NCBI GenBank assembly: GCA_002479765.1
Contig: DLOZ01000014.1
Coordinates: forward strand, 29,549 to 93,548
Source of the DNA: Sphingomonadales bacterium UBA7471
Lineage (GTDB): Bacteria > Pseudomonadota > Alphaproteobacteria > Sphingomonadales > Sphingomonadaceae
Length of the DNA: 64,000 nt
Reading direction: 5' to 3'
In this document: positions 40,507 through 50,056 of the stretch, one piece after another
Position numbering within the stretch: position 1 is the first letter of the stretch
Layout: the number at the start of each line of letters is the position of its first letter
Program-made: the position numbers and the translations under genes
Notes under the pieces: model-generated
Told to the model about the DNA's origin: nothing
What the model saw: only the letters and a program-made list of their open reading frames with translations
The model's database searches: none

Positions 40507-42459
40507 GTGAGTGAGCATCAGGACTGGTTTCCAATTCCCGAGACGGCTGCCCGTAACACGCAATGCAGCGCTGCGGATTATGACCTTATGTATGCGCAAA
40601 GCATCAGCGCGCCCGATGCATTTTGGGCCGAGCAAGCCAAGCGGATCGATTGGTTCACGCCGCCCACGAAAACTGGCAACTGGTCGTTCGACCCCGTGTC
40701 GATCAAATGGTACGAAGACGGTGTTTTGAACCTCTGCCACAACGCCGTTGACCGCCATGTTGCCGCGGGGAAGGGCGACGCGATTGCCTTTATCTTTGAG
40801 CCTGATGATCCAGCCAATGATGCGCGCCGGGTTTCCTATTCCGAACTGCTGACGGAGGTGAAGCGCATGGCTGGCGCGCTCAAGACCCTTGGCGTTGGCA
40901 AAGGGGACCGCGTTACAATCTATATGCCCATGTGCGTTGAGGGCGCGGTTGCGATGCTCGCCTGCGCACGTATCGGCGCGGTGCACAGCGTTGTTTTTGG
41001 CGGCTTTTCACCAGAGGCGATCGCTGGACGCATTCAGGATTGCGCAAGCCGGTTTGTGGTCTGTGCGGACACGGCGTTGCGCGGTGGCAAGTCGGTGCCG
41101 TTAAAGGCAAATATTGATGCAGCGCTGACGAAAGTGGACGGCGTCGATGCCGTTTTGGTTGTGCAGCACACAAGCGAACCCGTTGCGATGCAGGCTGGCC
41201 GCGACCATTGGTATCACGGCTTTGGCGCGTCGGATGATTGCCCCTGCGAACCCATGAACGCCGAAGACCCGTTGTTCATATTATACACTTCAGGATCAAC
41301 GGGCAGCCCAAAGGGTGTGTTGCACAGCGTCGGTGGCTATTCGGTATGGACCGCGAGCACATTCCATTATGTCTTCGACTATCGCCCCGGTGAGGTCTTC
41401 TTTTGCTCCGCCGACATTGGTTGGGTCACGGGGCACAGCTATGTCGTCTATGGGCCGTTACAAAATGGCGGAACCAGTCTGATATTCGAAGGCATTCCAA
41501 GCTACCCCGATAGCGGGCGTTTCTGGGACATTATTGACCGGCATCAGGTGAACATATTTTACACCGCGCCAACGGCATTGCGCGCACTGATGCGCGATGG
41601 CGATGCGCCGGTTCTGGCGCGCTCGCGCAAGTCGTTGCGCTTGCTGGGCACGGTGGGCGAGCCCATAAATCCCGAAGCTTGGCGCTGGTATCACGCGACC
41701 GTGGGCGAAGGGAAATTGCCCATTGTCGACACATGGTGGCAGACAGAGACGGGCGGCGTGATGATTACGACCCTGCCCGGTGCGCATGGCATGAAACCGG
41801 GCAGCGCAGGGCGGCCTTTCTTTGGCATCCAGCCGCAGTTGGTGGACAATGAAGGCGTCGTACTTGCGGATGAACATATTGGCGGCGCAACATCGGGCAA
41901 TCTGTGCATCACGCACAGCTGGCCGGGGCAGGCACGCACCGTCTATGGCGATCATAACCGTTTCGTGCAGACCTATTTTTCGACCTATAAGGGGAAATAT
42001 TTTACAGGCGACGGCTGCCGCAGGGATGAAGATGGCTATTACTGGATTACGGGCCGTGTCGACGACGTTATCAACGTATCGGGCCACCGCATGGGCACTG
42101 CCGAGGTGGAAAGCGCGCTCGTTCTGCATGACAAGGTTGCAGAGGCAGCGGTGGTTGGATTTCCGCACGATATAAAGGGGCAGGGCATATATTGCTATGT
42201 GACCCTGAATGTCGGCGAAGAGCCGTCGGACGCACTCCATGCGGAACTTCGGCAGCAGGTGCGCGTTGAAATTGGCCCCATCGCGTCGCCCGACCATATC
42301 CATTTCACGACCGCACTGCCCAAAACACGATCGGGCAAAATCATGCGGCGCATATTGCGGAAGATTGCGGAAAATGACTTCGGCGCTTTGGGCGATACGT
42401 CAACGCTTGCTGACCCAAATGTTGTCGATTCGCTTATTGAGGGACGGCAGAACCGGTGA
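40507..42459 (+). CDS. acs: Acetyl-CoA synthetase (acetate-CoA ligase)
   Basis: A 650-residue AMP-forming ligase that activates acetate with ATP and CoA. The P-loop is LYTSGSTGSPKGV, the adenylate motif is TWWQTETGG, the hinge region is YYWITGRVDDVINVSGHRMGT, and K611 in TRSGKIMRRILRK is the lysine controlled by acetylation in the family. The length is standard. The start is GTG 40507, preceded by GGAGAG. It stands 121 bases upstream of a fatty-acid operon that yields acetyl-CoA but is likely a separate transcript, given the palindromes between them. Confidence 0.96.
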   Translation: MSEHQDWFPIPETAARNTQCSAADYDLMYAQSISAPDAFWAEQAKRIDWFTPPTKTGNWSFDPVSIKWYEDGVLNLCHNAVDRHVAAGKGDAIAFIFEPDDPANDARRVSYSELLTEVKRMAGALKTLGVGKGDRVTIYMPMCVEGAVAMLACARIGAVHSVVFGGFSPEAIAGRIQDCASRFVVCADTALRGGKSVPLKANIDAALTKVDGVDAVLVVQHTSEPVAMQAGRDHWYHGFGASDDCPCEPMNAEDPLFILYTSGSTGSPKGVLHSVGGYSVWTASTFHYVFDYRPGEVFFCSADIGWVTGHSYVVYGPLQNGGTSLIFEGIPSYPDSGRFWDIIDRHQVNIFYTAPTALRALMRDGDAPVLARSRKSLRLLGTVGEPINPEAWRWYHATVGEGKLPIVDTWWQTETGGVMITTLPGAHGMKPGSAGRPFFGIQPQLVDNEGVVLADEHIGGATSGNLCITHSWPGQARTVYGDHNRFVQTYFSTYKGKYFTGDGCRRDEDGYYWITGRVDDVINVSGHRMGTAEVESALVLHDKVAEAAVVGFPHDIKGQGIYCYVTLNVGEEPSDALHAELRQQVRVEIGPIASPDHIHFTTALPKTRSGKIMRRILRKIAENDFGALGDTSTLADPNVVDSLIEGRQNR

Positions 42460-42495
42460 CGTCAGCAAAGCTCTAGAAATCCCGCGTTCGCCTTT

Positions 42496-42515
42496 ACTTG
42501 ACGCTTGCGTCAAGT
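42496..42515. promoter_or_regulatory. 20-bp perfect palindrome, candidate operator of the fatty-acid operon
   Basis: ACTTGACGC-TT-GCGTCAAGT has perfectly matched nine-base arms, 66 bases before the CoA transferase ATG at 42581. TTGACGnnnnCGTCAA-type sites resemble operators of MerR-family regulators (LiuR type) of acyl-CoA catabolism in Proteobacteria. That comparison is from memory. No regulator gene is nearby. Confidence 0.6.
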
Positions 42516-42540
42516 GCCGTGACACCTTAACAGATACGCC

Positions 42541-42556
42541 TTAATCGCGCGATTAA
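42541..42556. promoter_or_regulatory. 16-bp perfect palindrome before the CoA transferase gene
   Basis: TTAATCGCGCGATTAA is fully self-complementary and lies 25 bases downstream of the palindrome at 42496-42515 and 24 bases before the chosen start codon. It could be a second operator in the leader or promoter. Confidence 0.45.
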
Positions 42557-42580
42557 ATGCGCCATATTGGGAAAAGCTTC

Positions 42581-43738
42581 ATGACCGATTCTCCAGCAAA
42601 AACGGGGCCCTTAAAAGGCATTAAGGTCGTTGAACTCGCGGGAATTGGACCGGGGCCATATGCTGGCCAGCTGCTGTCCGACATGGGCGCGGATGTCGTT
42701 GTGATTGACCGTCCCGGCGGCTCGATTGTTCCCAAGGCGATTGATGCGCGGGGCAAAAGGTCGATGGTTCTGGACCTGAAAAAGCCGGAAGCGGTTGCGG
42801 CTTTGTTAAAGATTGTCGCAACTGCCGACGTCTTGATCGAAGGTCTGCGGCCCGGCGTGACCGAGCGTATGGGTGTTGGCCCCGATGTCTGTCACGCCAT
42901 CAACCCGCGTTTGATTTATGGCCGCATGACCGGCTGGGGGCAGACCGGCCCATGGAGCCAGATGGCGGGCCATGACATCAACTATATCGGTATGACCGGT
43001 GTATTGAACGCGATTGGCAAAGACGGTCAGCCGCCGGTTCCCCCGCTCAATATGATCGGTGATTTCGGCGGTGGTTCCATGTTCCTCGTCAACGGCATCC
43101 TTGCCGCAATCATCGAGCGTGCGCAGACGGGGCGTGGCAATATTGTCGATGCCGCGATTGTCGATGGCACGCACAGCCTGATGAGCTTTGTCCACGGCAT
43201 GGCCGGCCTTGGCCAGTGGCGGACGAAGCGTGAGGCGAATTTGCTCGACGGCGCGGCGCCATTTTATCGTTGTTACATGACGGCCGATGGCAAGTTCATG
43301 GCGGTGGGCTGCATTGAGCCACAATTTTTTGCCGCGATGATGGAGCGTTTGCCCATCGATCGTGAGGCTTATGGCGCACAGCATGACCACGCCGCATTCG
43401 CGAAGCAGCATGAAATGCTGGAGGATGTGTTCGCCACCAAAACGCGCGACGCTTGGGAAGCGATTTTTGCCGGTACCGACGCATGCGTAACGCCGGTGCT
43501 CGACTATGTTGAGGCCGCGTCGCATCCTGTAAATGCGGAACGCCACGCGGTTATAACCGATGGGCGTTGGCTGCACCCTCAAGTCGCGCCGCGTCTTGCA
43601 ACACAGCCTTTGCCATCCCATTTTGATATCGCAATAAAAGGTGCAGATTACGCGGCCATATTGGCCGAAGCGGGACTCGGCACCGATGACATCTCCCAAC
43701 TGATCGCGGCAGGCGCCGTGGTCGCAAATAAGGACTGA
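42581..43738 (+). CDS. CaiB/BaiF CoA transferase family, alpha-methylacyl-CoA racemase-like
   Basis: A 385-residue class III CoA-transferase-fold enzyme. KVVELAGIGPGPYAGQLLSDMGADVVVIDRP is the N-terminal signature of the AMACR branch, and the catalytic Asp is in MIGDFGGGSMFLVNG. AMACR enzymes racemise the alpha-methyl branch of fatty acyl-CoAs so that beta-oxidation can go on, which fits the thiolase and FadJ genes that follow. ATG 42581 is preferred to ATG 42557 because GGGA precedes it and the upstream one abuts a palindrome. It ends two bases before the thiolase start. Confidence 0.88.
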   Translation: MTDSPAKTGPLKGIKVVELAGIGPGPYAGQLLSDMGADVVVIDRPGGSIVPKAIDARGKRSMVLDLKKPEAVAALLKIVATADVLIEGLRPGVTERMGVGPDVCHAINPRLIYGRMTGWGQTGPWSQMAGHDINYIGMTGVLNAIGKDGQPPVPPLNMIGDFGGGSMFLVNGILAAIIERAQTGRGNIVDAAIVDGTHSLMSFVHGMAGLGQWRTKREANLLDGAAPFYRCYMTADGKFMAVGCIEPQFFAAMMERLPIDREAYGAQHDHAAFAKQHEMLEDVFATKTRDAWEAIFAGTDACVTPVLDYVEAASHPVNAERHAVITDGRWLHPQVAPRLATQPLPSHFDIAIKGADYAAILAEAGLGTDDISQLIAAGAVVANKD

Positions 43739-43740
43739 AT

Positions 43741-44955
43741 ATGACCGAAGCCTATATTTATGATGCGGTGCGTAGCCCGCGTGGCAAGGGGCGGCCCGAT
43801 GGCGCGCTGCATGAAATAACGCCCATCGACCTCGCGGCGCAGGTTCTGGCGGCTATTCGCGACCGCAATGGCCTGTCGGGTGAAGAGATCGAAGATGTGG
43901 CCTTTGGTTGCGTATCGCCAGTGGGCGAGCAGGGCGCGGTCATCACCCGTACCGCCGTGTTGGCTGCGGGCTATCCGCACACAACGTCGGGTATTCAGGT
44001 GAACCGTTTCTGCGGATCGGGCTTGGAAGCGTCGAACATCGCTGCGGCCAAAGTGAAGTCGGGCGAATGCGATCTGGCTGTCGGCGGCGGCATTGAATCG
44101 ATGAGCCGCGTGCCCATGGGTTCGGACGGCGGCGCGTGGCCCATCGACCCGCGCTCGGCGATTGCCAATTATTTCATCCCGCAAGGCATTTCCGCAGACC
44201 TTATCGCCACCAAATATGGCTATAGCCGCGATGATGTCGATGCCTATGCGGTCGAAAGCCAAAAGCGGGCTGGCCGGGCATGGGCTGAAAAGCGTTTTGC
44301 GCGTTCGATCCTGCCGATCCGGGATGTCATTGGTGAAGTCGTCCTCGACCATGACGAATTGATGCGTCCGGAAACGGATATGCAGTCCTTGGGCGCATTG
44401 GCCCCTGCATTCCAGATGATGGGCACCATGATGCCCGGTTTTGATGACATTGCCATCATGCGCTATCCCGACGTCGAAAAGATCAACCATGTCCACCATG
44501 CCGGCAACAGCTCGGGCATTGTCGACGGTTCCGCCGCTGTGCTGATCGGCACGAAGGAAGCTGGCGAGAAATATGGCCTGAAGGCGCGTGCACGTATCGT
44601 ATCGATGGCCTCCATCGGTTCCGAACCCGCCATCATGCTCACGGGCCCCGAATTTGCCGCGCAAAAGGCGCTGGCGCGCGCCGGAATGGACAAGAGCGAC
44701 ATTGATGTGTGGGAATTGAACGAAGCCTTTGCCTCGGTCGTTCTGCGCTTCATGGAAGCGATGAAGGTTGACCATAGCGACATCAACGTCAACGGTGGTG
44801 CCATTGCCATGGGACATCCGCTTGGCGCGACAGGTGCCATGATCCTTGGCACCGTGCTGGATGAGCTGGAGCGTTCCGGCAAGTCGACTGCGCTCACCAC
44901 GCTGTGCATTGGTGCCGGAATGGGCACCGCAACCATCATCGAACGCGTGAATTGA
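43741..44955 (+). CDS. Acetyl-CoA acyltransferase (thiolase)
   Basis: A 404-residue thiolase that splits 3-ketoacyl-CoA with CoA. The nucleophile is C91 in NRFCGSGLEASN; the C-terminal active-site segments are NGGAIAMGHPLGATGA and LCIGAGMGTATIIE. The first residues YIYDAVRSPRGKG are typical of the FadA/FadI type. It follows the racemase by two bases and precedes the FadJ-like gene by 14 bases, forming the thiolase half of a trifunctional system. Confidence 0.93.
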   Translation: MTEAYIYDAVRSPRGKGRPDGALHEITPIDLAAQVLAAIRDRNGLSGEEIEDVAFGCVSPVGEQGAVITRTAVLAAGYPHTTSGIQVNRFCGSGLEASNIAAAKVKSGECDLAVGGGIESMSRVPMGSDGGAWPIDPRSAIANYFIPQGISADLIATKYGYSRDDVDAYAVESQKRAGRAWAEKRFARSILPIRDVIGEVVLDHDELMRPETDMQSLGALAPAFQMMGTMMPGFDDIAIMRYPDVEKINHVHHAGNSSGIVDGSAAVLIGTKEAGEKYGLKARARIVSMASIGSEPAIMLTGPEFAAQKALARAGMDKSDIDVWELNEAFASVVLRFMEAMKVDHSDINVNGGAIAMGHPLGATGAMILGTVLDELERSGKSTALTTLCIGAGMGTATIIERVN

Positions 44956-44969
44956 TCGGGAACGAAAAC

Positions 44970-47165
44970 ATGACTTACACAACTTTCTCCGTCGATATCG
45001 ACGCCGATGGCATTGCGCTTCTGACGATCGACCTTCCGGATGCATCCATGAATGTATGGAATGGCGCGTTGATCGAAGAATTCGGCAAATGGGTCGACGA
45101 TTTCACCACAAACGAAGCCGTCAAGGGCGCGGTCATTACATCGGGCAAGAAATCCGGTTTTCTTGCCGGTGCGGATTTGACCATGCTGGGCGGTGCAAAG
45201 GCGAGCAGCACCAAAGAAGCCTTCGACCAGGCTTTCGCTTTGAATGCGTTGCTGCGCAAAATGGAATCCGGCGGTCATTCCGCCAAGGACCTGAGCAGCG
45301 GTAAGGCGTCGGCAAAGCCAGTCGCCTGTGCGCTGAACGGCCTTGCTTTGGGCGGCGGCTTGGAACTTGCGCTTGCGTGCCATTACCGCGTCGTAGCGGA
45401 CAATCCAAAAATCCAGCTCGGCATGCCCGAATTGCTGGTTGGACTGTTGCCCGGCGGCGGCGGAACGCAGCGGACGCCGCGCCTCATTGGCCTGCAGAAC
45501 GCGGCGATGATGATTATTCAAGGCAAGTCGCTCGACCCGGCAACGGCGAAGGCGCAGGGACTGGTGCAGGACGTTGCGCCGGCTTCGGATGTGATCGCCA
45601 ATGCCAAGGCTTGGGTAAAGGCCAATCCGAAGGCGACGGCGCCTTGGGACAAGAAGGATTTCAAATTCCCCGGCGGTGCAGGCGCGATGGACCCGCGTGC
45701 GGTTCAGCTATTCGTTGGCCTGAACGCGATGGCGCATAAGGAAAGCAAAGGCAATTTTGACGCCATTAAGGCGATTTTGTCGTGTCTGTATGAAGGTTCC
45801 ATCCTGCCGTTCGACACGGCGCTGCGTGTGGAATCCAAATATTTCACGAAACTGCTTTCGGGCAGCCAAGCGAAGAATATGATCCGCACCTTGTTCATCA
45901 ACAAACAGGCTGCTGAAAAGGGCGCTGGCCGCCCCGCAGGTGTCCCTGCGGTTGAGATTAAAAAGGTTGGCGTACTGGGCGGTGGCCTGATGGGATCGGG
46001 TATCACGCACGTTACCGTTAAGGGCGGCATGGAGGTTGTCGTTCTCGACCGCAGCCTTGAAGATGCCAATAAGGCGGTGGATTACAGCCGCAAGATCATC
46101 GACAAGGCCGTCAGCCGTGGCAAGATGACCAAGGAAGCGGGCGACGCGTTCATGGCGCGGATTACGCCGACCGACAATTATGACGATCTGAAAGATGTCG
46201 ACCTGATCATCGAAGCTGTATTTGAACGGCCCGATGTAAAGGCAGATGTCATTAAGAAGGCAGAAGCGGTCATCAGACCTGATGTTGTGTTCGCGTCGAA
46301 TACATCGACATTACCGATTACGGGTCTTGCGAAAAATTCGTCACGTCCGGAACTGTTTGTCGGGCTGCACTTCTTCTCGCCGGTTGAAAAAATGCCGTTG
46401 CTGGAAATCATCCCCGGTGAACACACGGGCGAGCGGGCTATGGCCGCGGCGTTTGATTATAACGCAAAGATCAAGAAGACCCCGATCGTCGTCAAGGACG
46501 TTCGCGGTTTCTTCACCAACCGCGTATTCCCGCCGTACATGGGTGAGGCGATGAAGCTGGTAACCGAAGGCGTAAAACCTGCGCTGATCGAAAATGCCGC
46601 CAAGTCGCTTGGAATGCCAATTGGCCCGCTGGCGTTGCTGGACGAAACCACATTGCAGCTTGGCTATGATGTGATGCAGTCGACCAAGAAAGAATTGGGC
46701 GACGCATATCAACCAAGCGGCACCGAAGACTTCATGGAACTGATGGTCGTCAAATTGGGCCGTAAGGGCCGTCGTTTCGGCTCTGGCTTCTATGACTATG
46801 ACGAAAAAGGGGAGCGCAAGACCCTGTGGCAGGGCATGGCGGAGCATTATCCGCTTGCTGAAGAACAGCCTTCGGTCGAAGAAGTGAAGCAGCGATTGCT
46901 ATACATCCAGTTGATTGCAACAGCGCAATGTTTTGAAGAAAAGGTCGTAAGTGACCCGCAGAGCGCTGATTTGGGGGCCATCTTCGGTTGGGGCTTTGCG
47001 CCGTACACCGGTGGCCCGATGAGCTATATCGACACGGTTGGCCTGGAGAACTTCGTTCGTACGGCCGACAATTTGGCGCAGCGATTTGGTAATCGTTTTG
47101 CCCCACCCAAAAGCTTCCGCGACATGGCGGACAAGGGCGAGACTTTGTATAAATCTGCTGCATAA
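44970..47165 (+). CDS. fadJ: Multifunctional enoyl-CoA hydratase / 3-hydroxyacyl-CoA dehydrogenase
   Basis: A 731-residue FadB/FadJ-type alpha subunit. Residues 1-270 form the crotonase domain, with oxyanion segments SGKKSGFLAGADL and ALNGLALGGGLELALACHY and the catalytic Glu region MPELLVGLLPGGGGTQR. Residues about 330-620 carry the NAD-binding motif KVGVLGGGLMGSGI, HFFSPVEKMPLLEI and the C-terminal dehydrogenase domains with FFTNRVFPPYMGEA. It hydrates and oxidises fatty enoyl-CoA in two steps. ATG 44970 begins the conserved MTYTTFSVDIDADGIALL; the frame is open upstream but overlaps the thiolase end. Confidence 0.94.
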   Translation: MTYTTFSVDIDADGIALLTIDLPDASMNVWNGALIEEFGKWVDDFTTNEAVKGAVITSGKKSGFLAGADLTMLGGAKASSTKEAFDQAFALNALLRKMESGGHSAKDLSSGKASAKPVACALNGLALGGGLELALACHYRVVADNPKIQLGMPELLVGLLPGGGGTQRTPRLIGLQNAAMMIIQGKSLDPATAKAQGLVQDVAPASDVIANAKAWVKANPKATAPWDKKDFKFPGGAGAMDPRAVQLFVGLNAMAHKESKGNFDAIKAILSCLYEGSILPFDTALRVESKYFTKLLSGSQAKNMIRTLFINKQAAEKGAGRPAGVPAVEIKKVGVLGGGLMGSGITHVTVKGGMEVVVLDRSLEDANKAVDYSRKIIDKAVSRGKMTKEAGDAFMARITPTDNYDDLKDVDLIIEAVFERPDVKADVIKKAEAVIRPDVVFASNTSTLPITGLAKNSSRPELFVGLHFFSPVEKMPLLEIIPGEHTGERAMAAAFDYNAKIKKTPIVVKDVRGFFTNRVFPPYMGEAMKLVTEGVKPALIENAAKSLGMPIGPLALLDETTLQLGYDVMQSTKKELGDAYQPSGTEDFMELMVVKLGRKGRRFGSGFYDYDEKGERKTLWQGMAEHYPLAEEQPSVEEVKQRLLYIQLIATAQCFEEKVVSDPQSADLGAIFGWGFAPYTGGPMSYIDTVGLENFVRTADNLAQRFGNRFAPPKSFRDMADKGETLYKSAA

Positions 47166-47183
47166 AACCAGCAAGCAAGGCAC

Positions 47184-47218
47184 AAAAAAGGGCGACCTCC
47201 GCGGAGGCCGCCCTTTTT
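47184..47218. terminator. Bidirectional rho-independent terminator
   Basis: AAAAAA, then GGGCG-A-CCTCC-GC-GGAGG-C-CGCCC, then TTTTT. A 10-bp GC stem with one mismatch is flanked by an A-run and a T-run, so it can end the fatty-acid operon on the plus strand and the TonB receptor gene on the minus strand, which converge here. Confidence 0.93.
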
Positions 47219-47233
47219 GTTTGTGTCGTTGGT

Positions 47234-49834
47234 TTAGAACTTGGCGCGGACGGTCAGGCCGTACATGCGTGGCTCTTCCACGAAACCGATACGTGAACGG
47301 GTGCCTGCACCACCGCGAAGCGGGGTGTTGGCGGTAACGCCGCGCGTGATTTCATTGTTCAGGTTGGTGCCCCAAAGCTCGAACGTGTAACGCTCATCCG
47401 GTGTGGTCAGGCCGATGCGTGCATTAACTTTGATATACGCGTCCTGATAATCCAGAGGGATTGGCAGGTTATTGGTATCCAAAGGAATGGTGCTCGTGCG
47501 GCGGCGAGCCGAATAGTTCACATTACCGTTTACAAGCAAGCCCCAGCCAGCGTCATTGATCTGCCCTTCATAGGTAACGCCAGCAACACCTGCGAACTTT
47601 GGCGCATTGGTCAGCGTCGAGCCACACAGCCTTTGCGTTGACGCCAGTGCCGCAGCCACCACGCCGTCGGCACAATCGCTAGGATAACGCGAGTTAGCAT
47701 AGGTTGCCGAGACATTCGCCGAGATATTGTCGCTCAGCTTGCCAAACAACTCAAGTTCAGCACCTGTTGACCGCGCCGAATTGACGTTGAAGGTCAGGAA
47801 CTGGACGCCGGTGAATTCAAGCACCTGGAAGTCGCTCATTTTCATGTCGAACAGAGCCAGGTTGGCTTTGATCGATCCGAACAAAGTCGCCTTAACGCCA
47901 ACTTCGATCTGGTTAACCTTTTCGGACTTAAAGTCTGGTTCGGCATAGACCGGTGCCACGACAGTACCCGTTGCCAACCCGGCCAGAATGGCTCCCGAGT
48001 TTTGCAAGGTTGCCGATTGTGGATCGAGGTTGAAACCACCTGATTTGAACCCATGGCTGTAACCCGCATAGAACAACAGATCTTCATTCGCCTTATACCC
48101 AAGCTGTGCGGTATAGGTAATCTCGTCATCCTTGAACGTGTCCGACCATGCACGTGGCAAAGGCAGCAATCGGCTGGCCAAACCACCGCCCAATGCGGTT
48201 GGTGCGGTCAGATTGACCGACGTTGCAAAGGGGAAGCAGTTGAGGCCAATCAAACCTGCACGAAGAGGGGCAGGTACGGTGCCGGCCAACACACCATTCA
48301 CGCTGGCTTGGCATGCACTTGCGCCTGCACCGGTCGTCGAGCCAAGCTGGTTGAACGATGCGTCCTTGGTTTCATTTACGTAACGGGCACCGAGCGTCAA
48401 GCTAAGCTTATCGGTGAAATTGATTACATTGTGCGTAAATACCGACCAACTTCTTGCATCTTGCAGGAACCGGTTTTCGGCATAGTTACCATCGGCATTG
48501 ACTGGAACGCCGGCATTGCCGAGCGCGGTCAGGGCGAACAACGGGTTGACCCCTGCCGCATTGGCAAAGTTAAACGCGCCATTGGTCCGCTGGAAATCGG
48601 CATTCAATGTCATCGTCTGGTCAGCGCGGATTTTCTCGCTCGAGTAGAAAGCACCAATCAACCAGTCGAGACCGTCGTTGAGAGCGGTGCCCTGCAGGCG
48701 CAATTCTTGGGTGAAGGTCTTGATATGGTCACCCGATGGCAAAATGCCGGGGCGTGATGTCGGTGCGCCATTACCCACCGTGTAGGTGTTATTTGAGGTG
48801 AAGCCACCGACCGTTGTCGAGCTTGAATCGAACTTACGATATGCGGTTACCGACGTCAGCTTTGCGGCGCCAAGGTCCCATTTCAGTTCGGCCGAAGTGC
48901 CCCATTGCTTGGAGCCGTTCAGATAAGGTCCGCCGTTGATCGATAGATTCTTCAGCGCGCTCATTCCGGACTGGTCTACGCCATCGCTAGCCAAAGCGTG
49001 GAACGCGGAGAAGGGTGCAAGTTCGGTTTCACGAACAATAACCGCTTCGCAGCATTGTTCGTCGGTTTTGGCATAATCGGCCAACAGACGGATGCTGACA
49101 TCCGCATTTGGTTCGACGTACAATTGTGCGCGCAGCATGTAACGGTCACGATCATTGCTCTCTACGCCCGATGGTGTTTTGAGATAACCATCACGCTTGC
49201 GCCATGTGCCGGAAAACCGGAGGCCCGCAACGTCAGTGGTGATTGGCACGCTGACGCCGGCTTGAAGGTTCATGAAATTGTAATTGCCATAGCTCGCATT
49301 TGCGAAGCCTTCGACTTCAGAGAGGCTTGGGCGCTTTGTCGTAACGTTCAGCGCGCCGGCCGAAGTGTTGCGGCCAAACAAAGTGCCCTGAGGTCCGCGC
49401 AGGATTTCAAGACGCTCAAGGTCGACAAGGTCACCCAAAGCAACGCCGGGGCGTGACTGATAGACACCGTCGATGAAAACACCGACCGAGCTTTCAAGAC
49501 CGGTATTGTTGCCGGTCGTGCCGACGCCGCGAATTTTGATCGAGGTACCTTGGGTTTCGGTCTGCGATGATTGAATGTTAAAGCTTGGCGAAATAGACGC
49601 CAGATTCTTAATGTCGTTAATCCCCTGACGCTCCAGCGCCTCTGGCGCGACCGCGGTCACGGCAAGCGGAATGTCTTGCACATCCATCGCGCGCAACGTT
49701 GCGGTCACGATGATGGGTTCATCACCACTGTCTTCTTCGGCTTGGGCTGTTTGGGCGTAAGCCGCAGGCACGAACATCGCACTGCAGATGGTGCTGCACA
49801 AGGCAGCCGTGATTACACGATTAAATCGACGCAT
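47234..49834 (-). CDS. TonB-dependent outer-membrane receptor
   Basis: An 866-residue receptor with a signal peptide (RVITAALCSTICSAMFVPAAYAQ), a TonB-box-like stretch EPIIVTATLRAMDVQDIP, a plug domain with GVFIDGVYQSRPGVALGDLVDLERLEILRGPQGTLFGRN around residues 118-160, and a 22-strand barrel ending in a terminal Phe (TVRAKF). It belongs to the large FecA/CirA-like set abundant in sphingomonads. The substrate is unknown: siderophore, vitamin, or hydrophobic compound. GGAGGAGAGAG precedes the ATG. There is no adjacent regulator or transporter. Confidence 0.94.
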   Translation of the reverse strand: MRRFNRVITAALCSTICSAMFVPAAYAQTAQAEEDSGDEPIIVTATLRAMDVQDIPLAVTAVAPEALERQGINDIKNLASISPSFNIQSSQTETQGTSIKIRGVGTTGNNTGLESSVGVFIDGVYQSRPGVALGDLVDLERLEILRGPQGTLFGRNTSAGALNVTTKRPSLSEVEGFANASYGNYNFMNLQAGVSVPITTDVAGLRFSGTWRKRDGYLKTPSGVESNDRDRYMLRAQLYVEPNADVSIRLLADYAKTDEQCCEAVIVRETELAPFSAFHALASDGVDQSGMSALKNLSINGGPYLNGSKQWGTSAELKWDLGAAKLTSVTAYRKFDSSSTTVGGFTSNNTYTVGNGAPTSRPGILPSGDHIKTFTQELRLQGTALNDGLDWLIGAFYSSEKIRADQTMTLNADFQRTNGAFNFANAAGVNPLFALTALGNAGVPVNADGNYAENRFLQDARSWSVFTHNVINFTDKLSLTLGARYVNETKDASFNQLGSTTGAGASACQASVNGVLAGTVPAPLRAGLIGLNCFPFATSVNLTAPTALGGGLASRLLPLPRAWSDTFKDDEITYTAQLGYKANEDLLFYAGYSHGFKSGGFNLDPQSATLQNSGAILAGLATGTVVAPVYAEPDFKSEKVNQIEVGVKATLFGSIKANLALFDMKMSDFQVLEFTGVQFLTFNVNSARSTGAELELFGKLSDNISANVSATYANSRYPSDCADGVVAAALASTQRLCGSTLTNAPKFAGVAGVTYEGQINDAGWGLLVNGNVNYSARRRTSTIPLDTNNLPIPLDYQDAYIKVNARIGLTTPDERYTFELWGTNLNNEITRGVTANTPLRGGAGTRSRIGFVEEPRMYGLTVRAKF

Positions 49835-50056
49835 TATACTCTCTCCTCCTATTCAACCGACACCCTTGTGGCATTTGCTGCGCATTTCGGGGTACCAGTT
49901 TTGACAAACTTACCGTCTGGGATGGACTGGCAAGCAAGCTTTCTCTTATTCACCATCCTATCGCCGAATTTTAACAAATCCAGCGATTTAATCGTGCAGT
50001 TGAAATTTATACTTTGCAGTGGCTTTTGTGCCCTTTGGCGCTAATTATGCGTGTCT

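Noticed and set aside
41458..42303. 281-codon open frame antisense to acetyl-CoA synthetase
   Set aside because: No family features and fully covered by acs.
43648..45045. 465-codon open frame antisense to the thiolase gene
   Set aside because: Rich in His, Arg and Cys with no recognisable domain; it mirrors the codon bias of the thiolase on the other strand.
44463..45521. 352-codon open frame antisense to thiolase/FadJ
   Set aside because: Same shadow effect; spans the junction of two well-supported genes.
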